A stretch of DNA of 49,274 nt from Candidatus Bathyarchaeum sp. (GCA_020344315.1 CP070820.1:653325-702598); one strand, 5' to 3'; positions 16,394 to 25,782 are shown, counted from the stretch's first letter. The notes: a model not told the origin generated them from the sequence alone. A program made the numbers and translations.

Positions 16394-17554
16394 TTATGGT
16401 CGCTCTCCCAACTCCAGCGTAAAGCTCACTTCTTGTCCGTCTCTGATCGCTACCAAATCTACGTAATCTCCTGGACTACTGTTTCTCTCCAAGTAAACCA
16501 CGAGGTCAGTCATTCTTCTCACCGGACGACCATCCACTTCTATAATCACGTCTCCACCGATCGTAACCGGTTGTCCATCTATTGTTACATTTTGGTCCCC
16601 GCCTCTTAGCCCTGCCTGCTCTGCAGGACCATCTTCAACTACGCCTATTACGAGAACTCCCTGAGGTTCCTCCAGACCAATAGTGTCTGCAATAGCTAAG
16701 TTCACGTCCCTTGCAGATACACCTACCCAAGGATGAACATAGGTGCCAGTTTCTATAAGATCATCAATCTCCCGTTTGACCGTGTCAGAGGGGATGGCGA
16801 AGCCTATACCAGCGAATGTTCCAGTCTCTGACTGTATAGCGGTGTTTACGCCCACTACTTGGCCTTTGACGTTGACTAAGGGACCTCCGGAGTTGCCTGG
16901 GTTTACAGCCGCATCCATCTGAATTATATCTATAATCAAGTATCCTCCCGGGGCGTCTATTGTTCTCCCTAAAGAAGAGACAATGCCAGCGGTTAGGGTG
17001 TCGCTTAGACCAAAGGGGTTACCCATGGCTGCCACAGGTTCTCCCACGGTTAGGTCAGAAGAATCCCCGAGGACAACTGGCTGCAGGGTTGTGACTTGTG
17101 AACTGACCTTTACGACGGCAATGTCGCTGTAGGGGTCTGTCCCGATCATGTCTGCTGAGGCAGTGTTTCCGTCTAGGAAGGTAACCTGTATGGTCGTGGC
17201 ATTCTCGATTACGTGATAATTGGTTATGATACGACCGTCCTCGTCGTACACGAATCCGGAGCCTAAACCAAGGTCAGTTTCGATACGGACCACAGAATGT
17301 TTGAGTTGGTCGTAAATTGTGGGCCAGGGCATTATGCCTGTTTGATTTACTGTGTCTAAGATCTCAATTCGGTTTTGCAGGTCCTGAATTTCTCTGTTCT
17401 GTTCTGTGAGGGTTTTCTCCATGTTTGCAAGTTGATTTTGAGTGTAGAGGAAAGTTACCGCGAGGATTGCCGTGTTGGCTATAAGGATGATAAGGATTGC
17501 TGCAAAGGCGTAGGACTTCTTTTTGGTAACCGGAGGCGAAGGGAGTTCGGTCAT
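16394..17554 (-). CDS. Membrane-anchored HtrA/DegP-type serine protease with PDZ domain
   Basis: An N-terminal transmembrane helix (about residues 17-37) and a short coiled coil (40-68) precede a trypsin-like domain with the full triad: His114 in TNYHVIEN, Asp144 in YSDIAVVKV, Ser222 in NPGNSGGPLV. One PDZ domain follows, with GVLVIGVVEDGPAEQAGLRGGD and IIEVDGRPVRRMTDL. The catalytic part should face outside and degrade or chaperone misfolded envelope proteins. 386 residues is normal for single-PDZ forms. It is a single gene. Many archaea lack HtrA, so this branch was probably acquired from bacteria at some time, but it is common in the TACK group. Confidence 0.93.
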   Translation of the reverse strand: MTELPSPPVTKKKSYAFAAILIILIANTAILAVTFLYTQNQLANMEKTLTEQNREIQDLQNRIEILDTVNQTGIMPWPTIYDQLKHSVVRIETDLGLGSGFVYDEDGRIITNYHVIENATTIQVTFLDGNTASADMIGTDPYSDIAVVKVSSQVTTLQPVVLGDSSDLTVGEPVAAMGNPFGLSDTLTAGIVSSLGRTIDAPGGYLIIDIIQMDAAVNPGNSGGPLVNVKGQVVGVNTAIQSETGTFAGIGFAIPSDTVKREIDDLIETGTYVHPWVGVSARDVNLAIADTIGLEEPQGVLVIGVVEDGPAEQAGLRGGDQNVTIDGQPVTIGGDVIIEVDGRPVRRMTDLVVYLERNSSPGDYVDLVAIRDGQEVSFTLELGERP

Positions 17555-17664
17555 GAAACTGCTATTTCTCCTTATTCTTCATAACGTTTCAGGCTTGTTA
17601 TCTCTTGTTTAGAGGAACCATCAGTTCTAAAGTTTTCGGATCGATTGCGCAATTGACTAACAAA

Positions 17665-18603
17665 TTAGGTTGAGGTCTGAGGTGCGGGGATTGTTTTGTA
17701 GTATGGTTCACGTCTTTTGACGGCTTCAAGAAACAGTTCTGTCAGTTTTTCCTCGCTAGCGCCATTCCGGAGGGGTGTTAGAAGGTCTACTAGGTTGTCT
17801 TTTCTCATGAGGCAGGGCTTCACTTTTCCGTCGCTTGTCACCCTGATGCGGGTGCAACTGGCGCAGAATTCAGTGTTCTCTGTGGGACGAATCACCTCGA
17901 CCCTCCCCTTGGGCAGAGTGTAAACCCGTCGGTTCTGCATGTACTCTCGTATTCTCGTCTCCACTGCCTCCTTATTTAAACTCTGCTCAATCTCATCCAA
18001 GTCAAGATGGTAGCGCTTATAGTATGCTTTGCTGAGGTTTATCGGTTCCAGTTCGATCAGCTGTAAGATCGTCCTCGATTGTTCCGCATATCCAATCATC
18101 TTTTCAACTTCGTTGTCATTCACGTTTTTGAGCACCAGCATATTTAGTTTCACTGGATGGAATCCAGCTTCGACGGCTGCTCTCACTCCTTCAAGGGCAT
18201 CCTTCAAGTCGCCTCCCATGAGATCGTGGTATATTTCAGGGTCTAGGGTGGGGAGGCTAACGTTAATCCTAGTTAAGCCGGTTGTCTTCAGGTCTTTCGC
18301 CAAGTCTTTCAGATTGGTTCCGTTGGTCGTCATGGACAGGTCTGTTAAGCCCTCAAATACAGCGATGCTGCTGACAATCTCAACAATCTCTTTGCGAAGG
18401 AGGGGTTCTCCCCCAGTAAGTTTTACTCTAGAGATTCCGAGACCAAGCGCTATCTTGACTATGCGGATAATCTCCTCTACTGACATGACTGTGGAGGGGT
18501 TACTTTCGCCTTCCCTGTGACAGTAGGGGCAGTGCTTGTCGCATTTTTGGGTGACGGAAATCCTTAGGTTGAGAACCGGGCGGCCACAATTGTCGTAAAT
18601 CAT
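17665..18603 (-). CDS. moaA: GTP 3',8-cyclase MoaA
   Basis: The first enzyme of molybdenum/tungsten cofactor synthesis, a radical-SAM protein. The SAM-cluster motif CDKHCPYC (CxxxCxxC) lies close to the N-terminus, followed by KLTGGEPLLRKE. A second [4Fe-4S] site is at FCASCTRIRVTSDGKVKPC. The frame is open from a TTG at 18678, but the 25 extra residues are not family-like. The ATG at 18603 is preceded by GTGATC at four bases and gives the normal beginning MIYDNCGRPVLNLRISVT. No other cofactor gene is adjacent. Confidence 0.92.
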   Translation of the reverse strand: MIYDNCGRPVLNLRISVTQKCDKHCPYCHREGESNPSTVMSVEEIIRIVKIALGLGISRVKLTGGEPLLRKEIVEIVSSIAVFEGLTDLSMTTNGTNLKDLAKDLKTTGLTRINVSLPTLDPEIYHDLMGGDLKDALEGVRAAVEAGFHPVKLNMLVLKNVNDNEVEKMIGYAEQSRTILQLIELEPINLSKAYYKRYHLDLDEIEQSLNKEAVETRIREYMQNRRVYTLPKGRVEVIRPTENTEFCASCTRIRVTSDGKVKPCLMRKDNLVDLLTPLRNGASEEKLTELFLEAVKRREPYYKTIPAPQTST

Positions 18604-18760
18604 CAGGATCACATTTCTGAGCAGATATGTTGTGTATGGGAAAACATATCTTAGGTAAGATAAACTTTTCCGAAACAATTAACGGATCGGCACGCAGGGG
18701 CCACAATCTACATAAATCCGGATTTTCCTTAGCATAACAAATGTCCTTAAGGTGAGTTAC

Positions 18761-19093
18761 ATGTTGCCTTTCCAGTTGGATGCTTTGTCATCGAAAGAAC
18801 TCCAAAAAGATGTCATCGTAAGGCTTGTCCACGGCGATGAGTTGATGCTCAACTACTTTGAATTGAAGAGCGAGACTGTGAACATTTCTTTCCATGAACA
18901 TCCCGTGGAACATCTGGTAGTGGTCTTGGAGGGAGAGATGGAATTCATGTTTGAAGATCAAAATCTGCTTCTGAAAAAGGGGGATGGATTATTTGTTCCT
19001 GCTAAAAAACGGCACACGGCTCGCGTAGTCCAAGCTTCCGTCAAAGCACTGGAGATATACACCAACTTAGAGGACAAATATTACAAAAGATGA
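18761..19093 (+). CDS. Single-domain cupin protein
   Basis: 110 residues with both cupin motifs: FHEHPVEHLVVVLEGEMEF (motif 1, with metal-binding HxH and Glu-like positions) and KKGDGLFVPAKKRHTARV (motif 2 with the His). Such small cupins are metal-dependent sugar or organic-acid binding or isomerising proteins; the substrate cannot be told. The ATG at 18761 is preferred over an upstream GTG at 18752 because GGTGA at 18751-18755 sits at the right distance. Its stop overlaps the start of the Nudix gene by ATGA, suggesting an operon of two. Confidence 0.82.
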   Translation: MLPFQLDALSSKELQKDVIVRLVHGDELMLNYFELKSETVNISFHEHPVEHLVVVLEGEMEFMFEDQNLLLKKGDGLFVPAKKRHTARVVQASVKALEIYTNLEDKYYKR

Positions 19094-19662
19094 TTCACTC
19101 AAGAGGGGCAAATTTGGGTCATATTGGGAATGCAGAAAAACTGTCCAAGTTGCTGAAGCCAACTAGAGAGAGTCTGGATGCGAACGCCGCGGTTGTTGTG
19201 TTGTTACGAGAAGAGGAGCAGGACTTTCAGGTCTTGTTTGTGAAGAGAGCAGAGAAATCCGAAGATCCATGGTCTGGGCAGACTGCGCTTCCCGGGGGAA
19301 AATGTAACCCTGAAGACCGAGACCTGAAGGAGACCGTGATCAGGGAAACCTTAGAAGAGACCAGCATAAACCTTCTTGAGGGCTGCCGCTTTCTCGGAGC
19401 AATGGAGCCCCTGAGGTCAACACGGAGACCTGAGATGAGAATTCTTCCCTTCATTGTCCTGCTGGAGAAGGAACAAGCCATAAGTTTGAACGAGGAGCTA
19501 ACTGGATACTTCTGGACACCGCTAAAAGAACTTGCTCACCATAGAGGAACCGCTAAATTCAGTTTCGGAGAATATCCTGCCTACATCATAGAAAACCACA
19601 TTATCTGGGGATTAACCTACAGAATCCTCAAGAAACTCATGGACATCCTCGAAAGCTCCTAA
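19090..19662 (+). CDS. Nudix hydrolase, CoA pyrophosphatase-like
   Basis: 190 residues. The Nudix region is LPGGKCNPEDRDLKETV then IRETLEETSINL. The preceding LFVKRAEKSEDPWSGQTALPGG follows the pattern of the CoA/8-oxo-dGTP-type UPF0035 subgroup, whose members cleave the diphosphate of CoA and related compounds. The loop helix has the REtxEE core; the usual Gly after EE is replaced by Thr-Ser. The gene begins within the cupin stop codon, so expression is coupled. Specific substrate is unproven. Confidence 0.85.
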   Translation: MIHSRGANLGHIGNAEKLSKLLKPTRESLDANAAVVVLLREEEQDFQVLFVKRAEKSEDPWSGQTALPGGKCNPEDRDLKETVIRETLEETSINLLEGCRFLGAMEPLRSTRRPEMRILPFIVLLEKEQAISLNEELTGYFWTPLKELAHHRGTAKFSFGEYPAYIIENHIIWGLTYRILKKLMDILESS

Positions 19663-19721
19663 CCAATCGAAAACCTATGCTTTTTTCTCCGAAGCTACTT
19701 TGACCTCACCAGAGAGACGGA

Positions 19722-20588
19722 CTAACCTTTTCTCAGTCCTGTTCGAGCAACCAGAATCCCTATCAAAGAAAAGATTAGGGCGAAGCCTATCAGAAACTGG
19801 AAATCTACGGCTATCTTTGCCATATCGAGACCCGCGTTAGAGTGGAGGATGAAGCTTCTCACTGCATCCGCTGCGTAGGAGATGGGATTCAGGCTTGCGA
19901 CGGTTTGGAGCCAGGGGGGCATCTGCCCCACCGGAAACAAGGCATTGCTAGCGAAGGTGAGGGGAAGATTCAGCAGATTCGCAACGGCTATAACAGTCTC
20001 GTGGCTCTTTATCCTCATCGTAACCGCCAAAAACAGTGAGGTGAGTCCCAAACTTAACAGGAACACCGCAACCAATACTCCAAGGAAATCCAAGACTCCG
20101 AAGGCGTTCCCAACCTGCAACCCGAAAGCAAAGGCTAACCCAAAGATGAGCAACACCTGAATCATGCTTCTGATAACGCTAGAAAGTACTTTAGCCAGCA
20201 CTATCGACCCTCTCGCGATAGGCGCAACAAGAAGTTTGTTTAGAAAACCAAATCTCCGATCCCAAACTACTGACATGCCACTGAACATGGCAGTAAACAA
20301 CACTACAACAGACAGCATGCCGGCAGCCATGAAGGTGAAGTAATCCGTTGTTCCACCAAAGGTTTCACGCAACATCTGATCCAAAAGATCGGGTACTTGA
20401 GCCTGAAGTTCAGAGGGTAGTTGACTAAGAAATTCTGGGGGAACCGAGACAAAGCTTGAAAGGTTCAACGCTTTTCCAAAGAGACCCATCCAAATGACCG
20501 GCTGGACAAGCATCATGAAGAGCAGAAACGGATTCTTCAACCACTTCTTGATCTCTCTCCTAGTGAGAGCAATCGTTTCCCCTATCAT
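19722..20588 (-). CDS. ABC-2 type exporter permease
   Basis: 288 residues with about six membrane helices. After the first helix there is a 45-55-residue extracellular loop (SSFVSVPPEFLSQLPSELQ ...), then LSVVVLFTAMFSGMSVVWDRRFGFLNKLLVAP, a typical ABC-2 permease segment, and near the end SLNPISYAADAVRSFIL. This is the DrrB/NodJ-like class that exports drugs, lipids or glycans. Its start overlaps the stop of the ATPase gene upstream by four bases. Substrate is unknown. Confidence 0.9.
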   Translation of the reverse strand: MIGETIALTRREIKKWLKNPFLLFMMLVQPVIWMGLFGKALNLSSFVSVPPEFLSQLPSELQAQVPDLLDQMLRETFGGTTDYFTFMAAGMLSVVVLFTAMFSGMSVVWDRRFGFLNKLLVAPIARGSIVLAKVLSSVIRSMIQVLLIFGLAFAFGLQVGNAFGVLDFLGVLVAVFLLSLGLTSLFLAVTMRIKSHETVIAVANLLNLPLTFASNALFPVGQMPPWLQTVASLNPISYAADAVRSFILHSNAGLDMAKIAVDFQFLIGFALIFSLIGILVARTGLRKG

Positions 20589-21580
20589 CCCCTAACCCTC
20601 CTCATGTGCCTCATCCTCCTCCAAATCTCGCCAGTCTCCCCTCGAGTCTCCCGCAATGACCGCCCTGTATACTCCAGATAGACCTGATCGAGGCTTGGCT
20701 TAACCAAGGAAACCTTGCCTATCCTCAACTTCATCTTTAGTAGGTTCTCCATGATTTCCGGAAGCGCCTTCTCGCCTTTAGAAACTTTAATCATATATGC
20801 CTCTCCAATTTTCTTAACGTCTTTCACCATAGGCATTGTTTTCAGCGTCTCTATCTGACTATCTGTCGCCTCATCAAATTCAAGCTCAATTACGTCTCCG
20901 CCAAGGCTATCCTTAAGATTCTGGGGGGTATCTAAAGCCACAATTTTACCATGATCTATGATGGCAATGCGGTCACAGAGGACATCGGCCTCTTCCATGT
21001 AGTGGGTCGTCAAAAAAATCGTGATTTTATGTTCATCTCGCAGTCTCTTGATGTAATCCCACATGACTACTCGAGTTTGAACATCCAACCCGAGAGTCGG
21101 TTCATCCAAAAAGAGCACCTTGGGATAGTGGATTAGACCTTCAGCGAGTTCGAGACGCTTGCGCATTCCACCAGAATAGGTCTCAACTCTTCTGTTCGCT
21201 GCGTCTGTCAGACCAACAAGGCTCATAGCCTCTTTAATTCGTTCCCGAGCTACGTCTTTCGGAACATGGTATAGTCGTGATTGAAGCATCATGTTTTCCA
21301 TGCCTGTAAGATCATCATCAACCGTTATGTCCTGAGGCACTAGACCAACTATCTTTCTGACCTTGCCGTCTTGCTTTTCAACATCCAATCCACCCACCGT
21401 GGCGGACCCCTCTGTGGGGTTGAGGAGCGTCGTAAGCATGTTTATAGTAGTGGTTTTTCCAGCGCCGTTTGGACCTAAGAACCCGAATATCTCACCCTCC
21501 TCTACAGTGAAGGAGACGTGGTCCACCGCCACGAGAGAGCCGAAGCGCTTCGTTAGCTTGTCAGTCTTTATCACATACAT
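20585..21580 (-). CDS. ABC-2 type exporter ATP-binding protein (DrrA-like)
   Basis: 331 residues: Walker A GPNGAGKTT, Q-loop LVPQDITVDDDLTG, signature YSGGMRKRLELAEGL, Walker B VLFLDEPTLGLD and switch His in LTTHYMEEAD. The C-terminal ~90 residues form the extra domain common to DrrA-type ATPases. It pairs with the following permease gene. The upstream stretch 21581-21712 holds no gene and probably carries the promoter. Confidence 0.93.
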   Translation of the reverse strand: MYVIKTDKLTKRFGSLVAVDHVSFTVEEGEIFGFLGPNGAGKTTTINMLTTLLNPTEGSATVGGLDVEKQDGKVRKIVGLVPQDITVDDDLTGMENMMLQSRLYHVPKDVARERIKEAMSLVGLTDAANRRVETYSGGMRKRLELAEGLIHYPKVLFLDEPTLGLDVQTRVVMWDYIKRLRDEHKITIFLTTHYMEEADVLCDRIAIIDHGKIVALDTPQNLKDSLGGDVIELEFDEATDSQIETLKTMPMVKDVKKIGEAYMIKVSKGEKALPEIMENLLKMKLRIGKVSLVKPSLDQVYLEYTGRSLRETRGETGEIWRRMRHMRRVRG

Positions 21581-21712
21581 GATTTTTCAAAACCCTGATT
21601 CGGTAACTTCTCTGTTCTAGATACACCTTGTATCGCAGTTGATATCAACATTGACTTAAATAACTTACTGAAAAAAGTTCAGCAAACTGAAATTATGCGC
21701 GCGTACAACAAT

Positions 21713-22510
21713 CTAGGCAATCCCAAACTTCGCATATCCCCATAGATCCACAAATCGCCAGCACATGTAAACAAAAAACAATTCAGGACAACGCTTCTTT
21801 AAAGCCATCTCCAAACCACGAAGAGGACTGAATAGAAAACGGAACAACACACGAATAAAAGGAACCTTAACCCGCCAATTTGCTAGTTTAACCATCCTCA
21901 TTCGATGCCTCAAACAATCCCTAACACTACAGCTAATATGCTGAGAAACAAGATTCTTATCCACAACCCACTTGAACCCGGCCTTAATAACTCTACTCTG
22001 CAAAATGATATCACAGCCAGTATTAAACCTAACATCAAAGCCACCTAAGGCCCTAATTATCTCTGTTCGATAAAGGTTGTTATCCATGCTCACATATCGT
22101 TTTTCTCTCCTTAATCCTTCTTCCCTAATTGCTTTCATAATTCTGTTTGTCGGTAATCTCACACCTTGAACAACAGCAACTTCTTGGTCCTTTCTGATAT
22201 GTCTATATACTGTCGTAAACCAATTAGGACAAACAATGACATCATGTTCAAAAGAACAGAAAAACGGCGTCTGCACCATTTTTAAGGCTTGATTCGCTTG
22301 AAACGCGATACCCACAGTCTCAGCTTCAACCACATTCCAACCAAAACTTTTGGCAATCTCAACAGTATTATCTGTGCTTCTGCCATCAACTATTATTTTC
22401 TGACCAATAATCTCTTTAGGAATAGTTTTGGAAATGCTCTTCAAAGAGAGTTGCAGGGTCTTGCTAGAATTCAACGTCCACATTAATAAGTCAATTTTTT
22501 GAATCAACAA
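21713..22510 (-). CDS. Family 2 glycosyltransferase
   Basis: 265 residues with the GT-A nucleotide-sugar fold: KIIVDGRSTDNTVEIAKSFG, then FFCSFEHDVIVCPNWF, where the acidic EHD takes the place of the DxD metal site, and a C-terminal acceptor region with GCDIILQSRVIKAGFKWV. No membrane helix is evident apart from aromatic patches near the end, so it is probably peripheral on the cytoplasmic face and adds sugar to a lipid-linked or protein glycan. It stands alone. AT-rich codon use compared with the neighbouring ABC genes could reflect transfer, which is frequent for such genes. Confidence 0.82.
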   Translation of the reverse strand: MLIQKIDLLMWTLNSSKTLQLSLKSISKTIPKEIIGQKIIVDGRSTDNTVEIAKSFGWNVVEAETVGIAFQANQALKMVQTPFFCSFEHDVIVCPNWFTTVYRHIRKDQEVAVVQGVRLPTNRIMKAIREEGLRREKRYVSMDNNLYRTEIIRALGGFDVRFNTGCDIILQSRVIKAGFKWVVDKNLVSQHISCSVRDCLRHRMRMVKLANWRVKVPFIRVLFRFLFSPLRGLEMALKKRCPELFFVYMCWRFVDLWGYAKFGIA

Positions 22511-22830
22511 TATTCAAGTCCTTGAATTAATAGATTTTGCGAAAATTAGCCTATCCAAGAATGTTGTTCGAGATATCCCTAAGAAAAGGGTTGAAAGATT
22601 AATCTTTAACATTCTTCATTTTCCTTTCCCTTTTGTTGATTGTGAAGAAGAACTGCATAACGAAAAATATAATTCTTCACATAATTATCTAATTTAATAA
22701 TTGGTTATATTAAAGATTATTGGAGAATGCCTATCGAGTTGGACAAATAAAACGGCTACTCATGAAGGTTATGAACTACGCGTCCACACTGCTTCAATTA
22801 AGATTAGTAGAAAATATTTAATGGGTTAAC
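22511..22830. other. Gene-free AT-rich stretch
   Basis: 320 bases between the glycosyltransferase start and the MetE-like stop. I see no ORF, RNA gene or repeat I can support. It contains T-rich tracts around 22615-22635 and 22660-22710 and a 16-base coincidence with the PEPCK gene, which I do not count as meaningful. Confidence 0.5.
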
Positions 22831-23967
22831 TCAGCCAACATGACTATTCCATGCAGCTTTTCGATGTTCATTAGCATAACTTTCAACGGCACTGGAAACG
22901 CGCCTCAAACACTCAAGTGCAGTCTCATAGGTTGGGTATCCCTTTAATCCACATTCAGGTCCCGCGTATGGAATTCTTTCTACACCGAACCGGTCAATAA
23001 CTCTAACCAACCTATTCTTCATTGCATCTACACTTTCCAGAAAGATTTCGGGATCAATTCTTCTATATTTGATACCTGTCCAAGCGTCAGCAATCTTCTC
23101 GTTTGTATCGGATTCACTCAATTTTTCACGCGAATTAGCAACAATTCGTTGTTTAATCAATTTATCGAAGTCATTAACTGTTATGCTCGCCTTCACAAAC
23201 TTGTCTCTTGATTCCAGCATTTCTCGAGTTTTTTTCATTTCTTGGAGGGGATCATCAACATGAGAGTCGATCACTTCTAGGGAGTCTATATCCCAGAAAA
23301 GCTCGTTTGTTGTGCTATGAAGATGAATCATGGTCTGGGTGTTTTTTGATTTGATTTTATGAAAGATGCTCTCCCAAGCTCTCAGCAGGTTCTCCCTTCC
23401 TTCGGAACCAAAGTCGATTAATGGGTCATCGAGAAATCCGAAGAGTGGTTCATCAACCGAAACCAAAGTTGTTTTGCCGTATTTGTTGCTGAAAAGCGTG
23501 TTTTCTAAGATTTGGCAGATAACGTTTCCGAGTCTGCTGAATGTTCTAGCGTCTCTGTAAGGAAAAAAGGAAGCGAGCGTGTATGGGCCCGTAACACAAA
23601 CCCTGACTTCGAAGGGTTCACCTTTCTTTTCCTGAATCCCCTGAGAGTTCTTTTCTATAGCCACAATCTCAGGTATCTGATTTCCATCTGACTTCAGAGA
23701 AAGAATCTTGGTCTCCAAGTAGCCTGCATCAATTTTTTCTATTCCATCCATTATTGACAGAAACATCTTGTTCATGTCTCTGAATTGAGGATAATTCGGG
23801 ACATCAATGTTAACTCGGATTTTGTCGAGAAAGTTATCAACCACTTTTTTCTCAAAATATTCGGCTGATTCGCCCGTTTGATGGAGACTGAAACGCTTTG
23901 CTCCCTCCAAAAACTTTCCAAAATCACCAACGAAAGGAAAACTGCCCGAATCGCACGATTTTATCAT
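22831..23967 (-). CDS. MetE catalytic-domain-like methyltransferase (core methionine synthase family)
   Basis: 378 residues, one TIM-barrel like the C-terminal half of cobalamin-independent methionine synthase, without the N-terminal half. Recognisable parts are CVTGPYTLASFF, VSVDEPLFGF, the zinc region MIHLHSTTNELFW and the end GPECGLKGYPTYETALECL. MetE holds zinc with His, Cys, Glu and Cys. Here the first pair is HLH rather than HxC, the acidic ligand appears as Asp in VIDSHVDDP, and only the last Cys (PECGLKG) is unchanged. Short archaeal relatives use methyl-corrinoid or other donors to make methionine. This one may do so or may act on another thiol. Single gene. Confidence 0.75.
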   Translation of the reverse strand: MIKSCDSGSFPFVGDFGKFLEGAKRFSLHQTGESAEYFEKKVVDNFLDKIRVNIDVPNYPQFRDMNKMFLSIMDGIEKIDAGYLETKILSLKSDGNQIPEIVAIEKNSQGIQEKKGEPFEVRVCVTGPYTLASFFPYRDARTFSRLGNVICQILENTLFSNKYGKTTLVSVDEPLFGFLDDPLIDFGSEGRENLLRAWESIFHKIKSKNTQTMIHLHSTTNELFWDIDSLEVIDSHVDDPLQEMKKTREMLESRDKFVKASITVNDFDKLIKQRIVANSREKLSESDTNEKIADAWTGIKYRRIDPEIFLESVDAMKNRLVRVIDRFGVERIPYAGPECGLKGYPTYETALECLRRVSSAVESYANEHRKAAWNSHVG

Positions 23968-24000
23968 TAAACTGTCTCCGTTACCTTTCTTGTCTTCCCT

Positions 24001-24990
24001 TTAATCTGTTTTAAAATGTTCCCATCCTCGAGCATCTATAAAAATAGTCTTCCCATCTGATTTCAGGAGAAGCTGTTTCTCTTCGGTAACTACTCCAATC
24101 CTTATGAGTGTCCCACCAACCTTTTCCACAGCTCTTGTTGCTTCCTGCCAGAAATCTGGTTTGATGGTTACCAGAAGTTCGTATTCTTCTCCCCCATACA
24201 AGGCTAGTTCCACTGGATTGAGATTGTGAATCTTCGCGAACTTTTCTGTTTCAGGGGCTATCGGAAGCTTGTCTATGAGGAAGCCCACATTGCTTGCACG
24301 AGAGATTTCGTGAAGACTCCATGCTAGTCCGTCGCTGGAGTCTACGGAGGCTGTTGCCGCCTTCGATTGAGCTAGAGCCATCCCTTCTTTGACTCTTGCC
24401 TTAGGCATGAGGACGGAGTTAACAAGTTCTCCCCTTATCTCTTGAGCTGAGAGATTTTCCATGAGAATCTTCAATCCAATGGCCGTTTTTCCGAAGGCAC
24501 CTGTTGCTGCCACGTAGTCACCGCGTTTTGCCCCGCTACGCTTAATCAGGTGACCTTTATTGCATATTCCTAGAGCCATGCAGCTAATCACTAGGTCAGA
24601 GGCTTCGTTGGTGTCGCCCCCCAATATGTAGGCGTTGTATTCGCGAGCCCCAGCGTTCAGTCCCTTACCGATCTGTTGTATATCCGTCTCTTTTAGGTCC
24701 TGAGGTACTCCGATAGAGGCTAGGAGGGCAAGGGGCTGGGCTCCCTTTGCAGCTAGGTCACTTATGTTCATTATTACAGCTTTGCGGGCGGCTTGCCAGA
24801 GGCTCATAGTTCTTGGAACATCAGTTTTTCCGACAAGCATATCCGCTTTTATTACTGCTAATTTGTCGTGCCCTATTTCTACTGCTGAGACATCGTCTCC
24901 GAAGGGAACCGGATTATCTGGCATATGGTCTAGGCATTCTAGAATGAGTTCTATGATTTTTCTTTCACCCAGATCCTTTGCTGAAGCCAA
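24001..24990 (-). CDS. thiL: Thiamine-monophosphate kinase
   Basis: Makes thiamine diphosphate from thiamine phosphate and ATP. The AIR-synthase/PurM-like fold is shown by VPFGDDVSAVEIG (Mg-binding Asp pair), MNISDLAAKGAQPLALL, ILGGDTNEASDLVIS and ATASVDSSDGL. 329 residues is normal. It lies beside the MetE-like gene on the same strand with a 33-base gap, so the two may be co-transcribed. The tRNA-Thr gene upstream is on the other strand. Confidence 0.94.
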   Translation of the reverse strand: MASAKDLGERKIIELILECLDHMPDNPVPFGDDVSAVEIGHDKLAVIKADMLVGKTDVPRTMSLWQAARKAVIMNISDLAAKGAQPLALLASIGVPQDLKETDIQQIGKGLNAGAREYNAYILGGDTNEASDLVISCMALGICNKGHLIKRSGAKRGDYVAATGAFGKTAIGLKILMENLSAQEIRGELVNSVLMPKARVKEGMALAQSKAATASVDSSDGLAWSLHEISRASNVGFLIDKLPIAPETEKFAKIHNLNPVELALYGGEEYELLVTIKPDFWQEATRAVEKVGGTLIRIGVVTEEKQLLLKSDGKTIFIDARGWEHFKTD

Positions 24991-25062
24991 TCGGGGAACC
25001 TCTACTTACTGTTTGGTCCCGAATGTCTTAAAAATGTGGGGTTCACTCAATTCACTGGAAAC

Positions 25063-25139
25063 GCCTCGGTGGCTCAGACCGGTAGAGCGGCAGCCTCGTA
25101 AGCTGTTGGTCGCGGGCTCAAATCCCGCCCGAGGCTCCA
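25063..25139 (+). tRNA. tRNA-Thr (anticodon CGT)
   Basis: The acceptor strands GCCTCGG and CCGAGGC pair perfectly. D arm GCTC...GAGC, anticodon stem GCAGC/GCTGT with loop CTCGTAA, T arm GCGGG CTCAAAT CCCGC. The anticodon CGT reads ACG. Discriminator is T, followed by an encoded CCA. No intron. A TATA-like CTTAAAAATG lies about 27-36 bases upstream. Confidence 0.95.
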
Positions 25140-25217
25140 TAAAATTCTATACCTTTCACCTGTTCCGCGATTTTTGCCCTAACTCTCTGCACTTGAGAAT
25201 CTAGTGAAAAACTTAGG

Positions 25218-25700
25218 TCACTCCATGGGGACCGCTAGAACTTTCTTAAATGGCTCTTCAGGCTTGTCTTTGATTGTGCTGTGAACTATGAAAGTCTCCG
25301 TATCTTTTACACCGTTCAGATCATGAATCTTCTTTACCAAGTCAGTCAATTCCTTGTTATTCTTCACTAAAACCTTTACAATACTATCGTACTTTCCAAA
25401 GATTCTCTGAAATTCAGATACTTGGGGAAGATTCTTTACAATTTCTTCAGTCTCTTTTCTGCAATCGCTTCGGGGGTCTTCTTGCATTAATATGTACGCT
25501 TGAATAGATAAGCCCAATATTTCTGGTTCAAGTTTTGGAAAAAATGAAAGTATCAATCCAGATTCGTGCATTTGTTCAATTTTTTTTGCGACAGTTTGCC
25601 TTGTGACTCCGATGTCTTTTGCTATTTTAACAAGAGGCTGATTTCCCTTCTCCAACATATTAAGCAGAATCTTTTTCTCTAAATCTTTGATTCTTAACAT
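25218..25700 (-). CDS. Lrp/AsnC-family transcription regulator
   Basis: An N-terminal helix-turn-helix (NQPLVKIAKDIGVTRQTVAKKIEQMHESGLI) is followed by the RAM-like ligand-binding domain (FFPKLEPEILGLSIQAYILMQ ... VSEFQRIFGKYDSIVKVLVKN). Lrp proteins bind amino acids or related effectors and form octamers. The frame is open back to 25763, but MLRIKDLEKKILLNML at 25700 fits the family's start and gives 160 residues. No Shine-Dalgarno site is seen for either start, so the transcript may be leaderless. It is divergent from PEPCK across ~80 bases, making PEPCK a likely target. Confidence 0.85.
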   Translation of the reverse strand: MLRIKDLEKKILLNMLEKGNQPLVKIAKDIGVTRQTVAKKIEQMHESGLILSFFPKLEPEILGLSIQAYILMQEDPRSDCRKETEEIVKNLPQVSEFQRIFGKYDSIVKVLVKNNKELTDLVKKIHDLNGVKDTETFIVHSTIKDKPEEPFKKVLAVPME

Positions 25701-25782
25701 TTTGTTAACATAAAGTTTAAATGTCATGGCAATTTTTAAAGCTTTCCAACCAACAATAAACACGAAGTAAAGAGGCTAAACC

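Noticed and set aside
22773-22788. Sixteen identical bases (GAACTACGCGTCCACA) shared with 27349-27364 in pckG
   Set aside because: About one match of this length is expected by chance in a window of this size; no flanking similarity continues.
25138-25218. Attachment site next to the tRNA-Thr gene
   Set aside because: No integrase gene or duplicated tRNA 3' end of attachment type; the second copy at 27781 is a complete isoacceptor.
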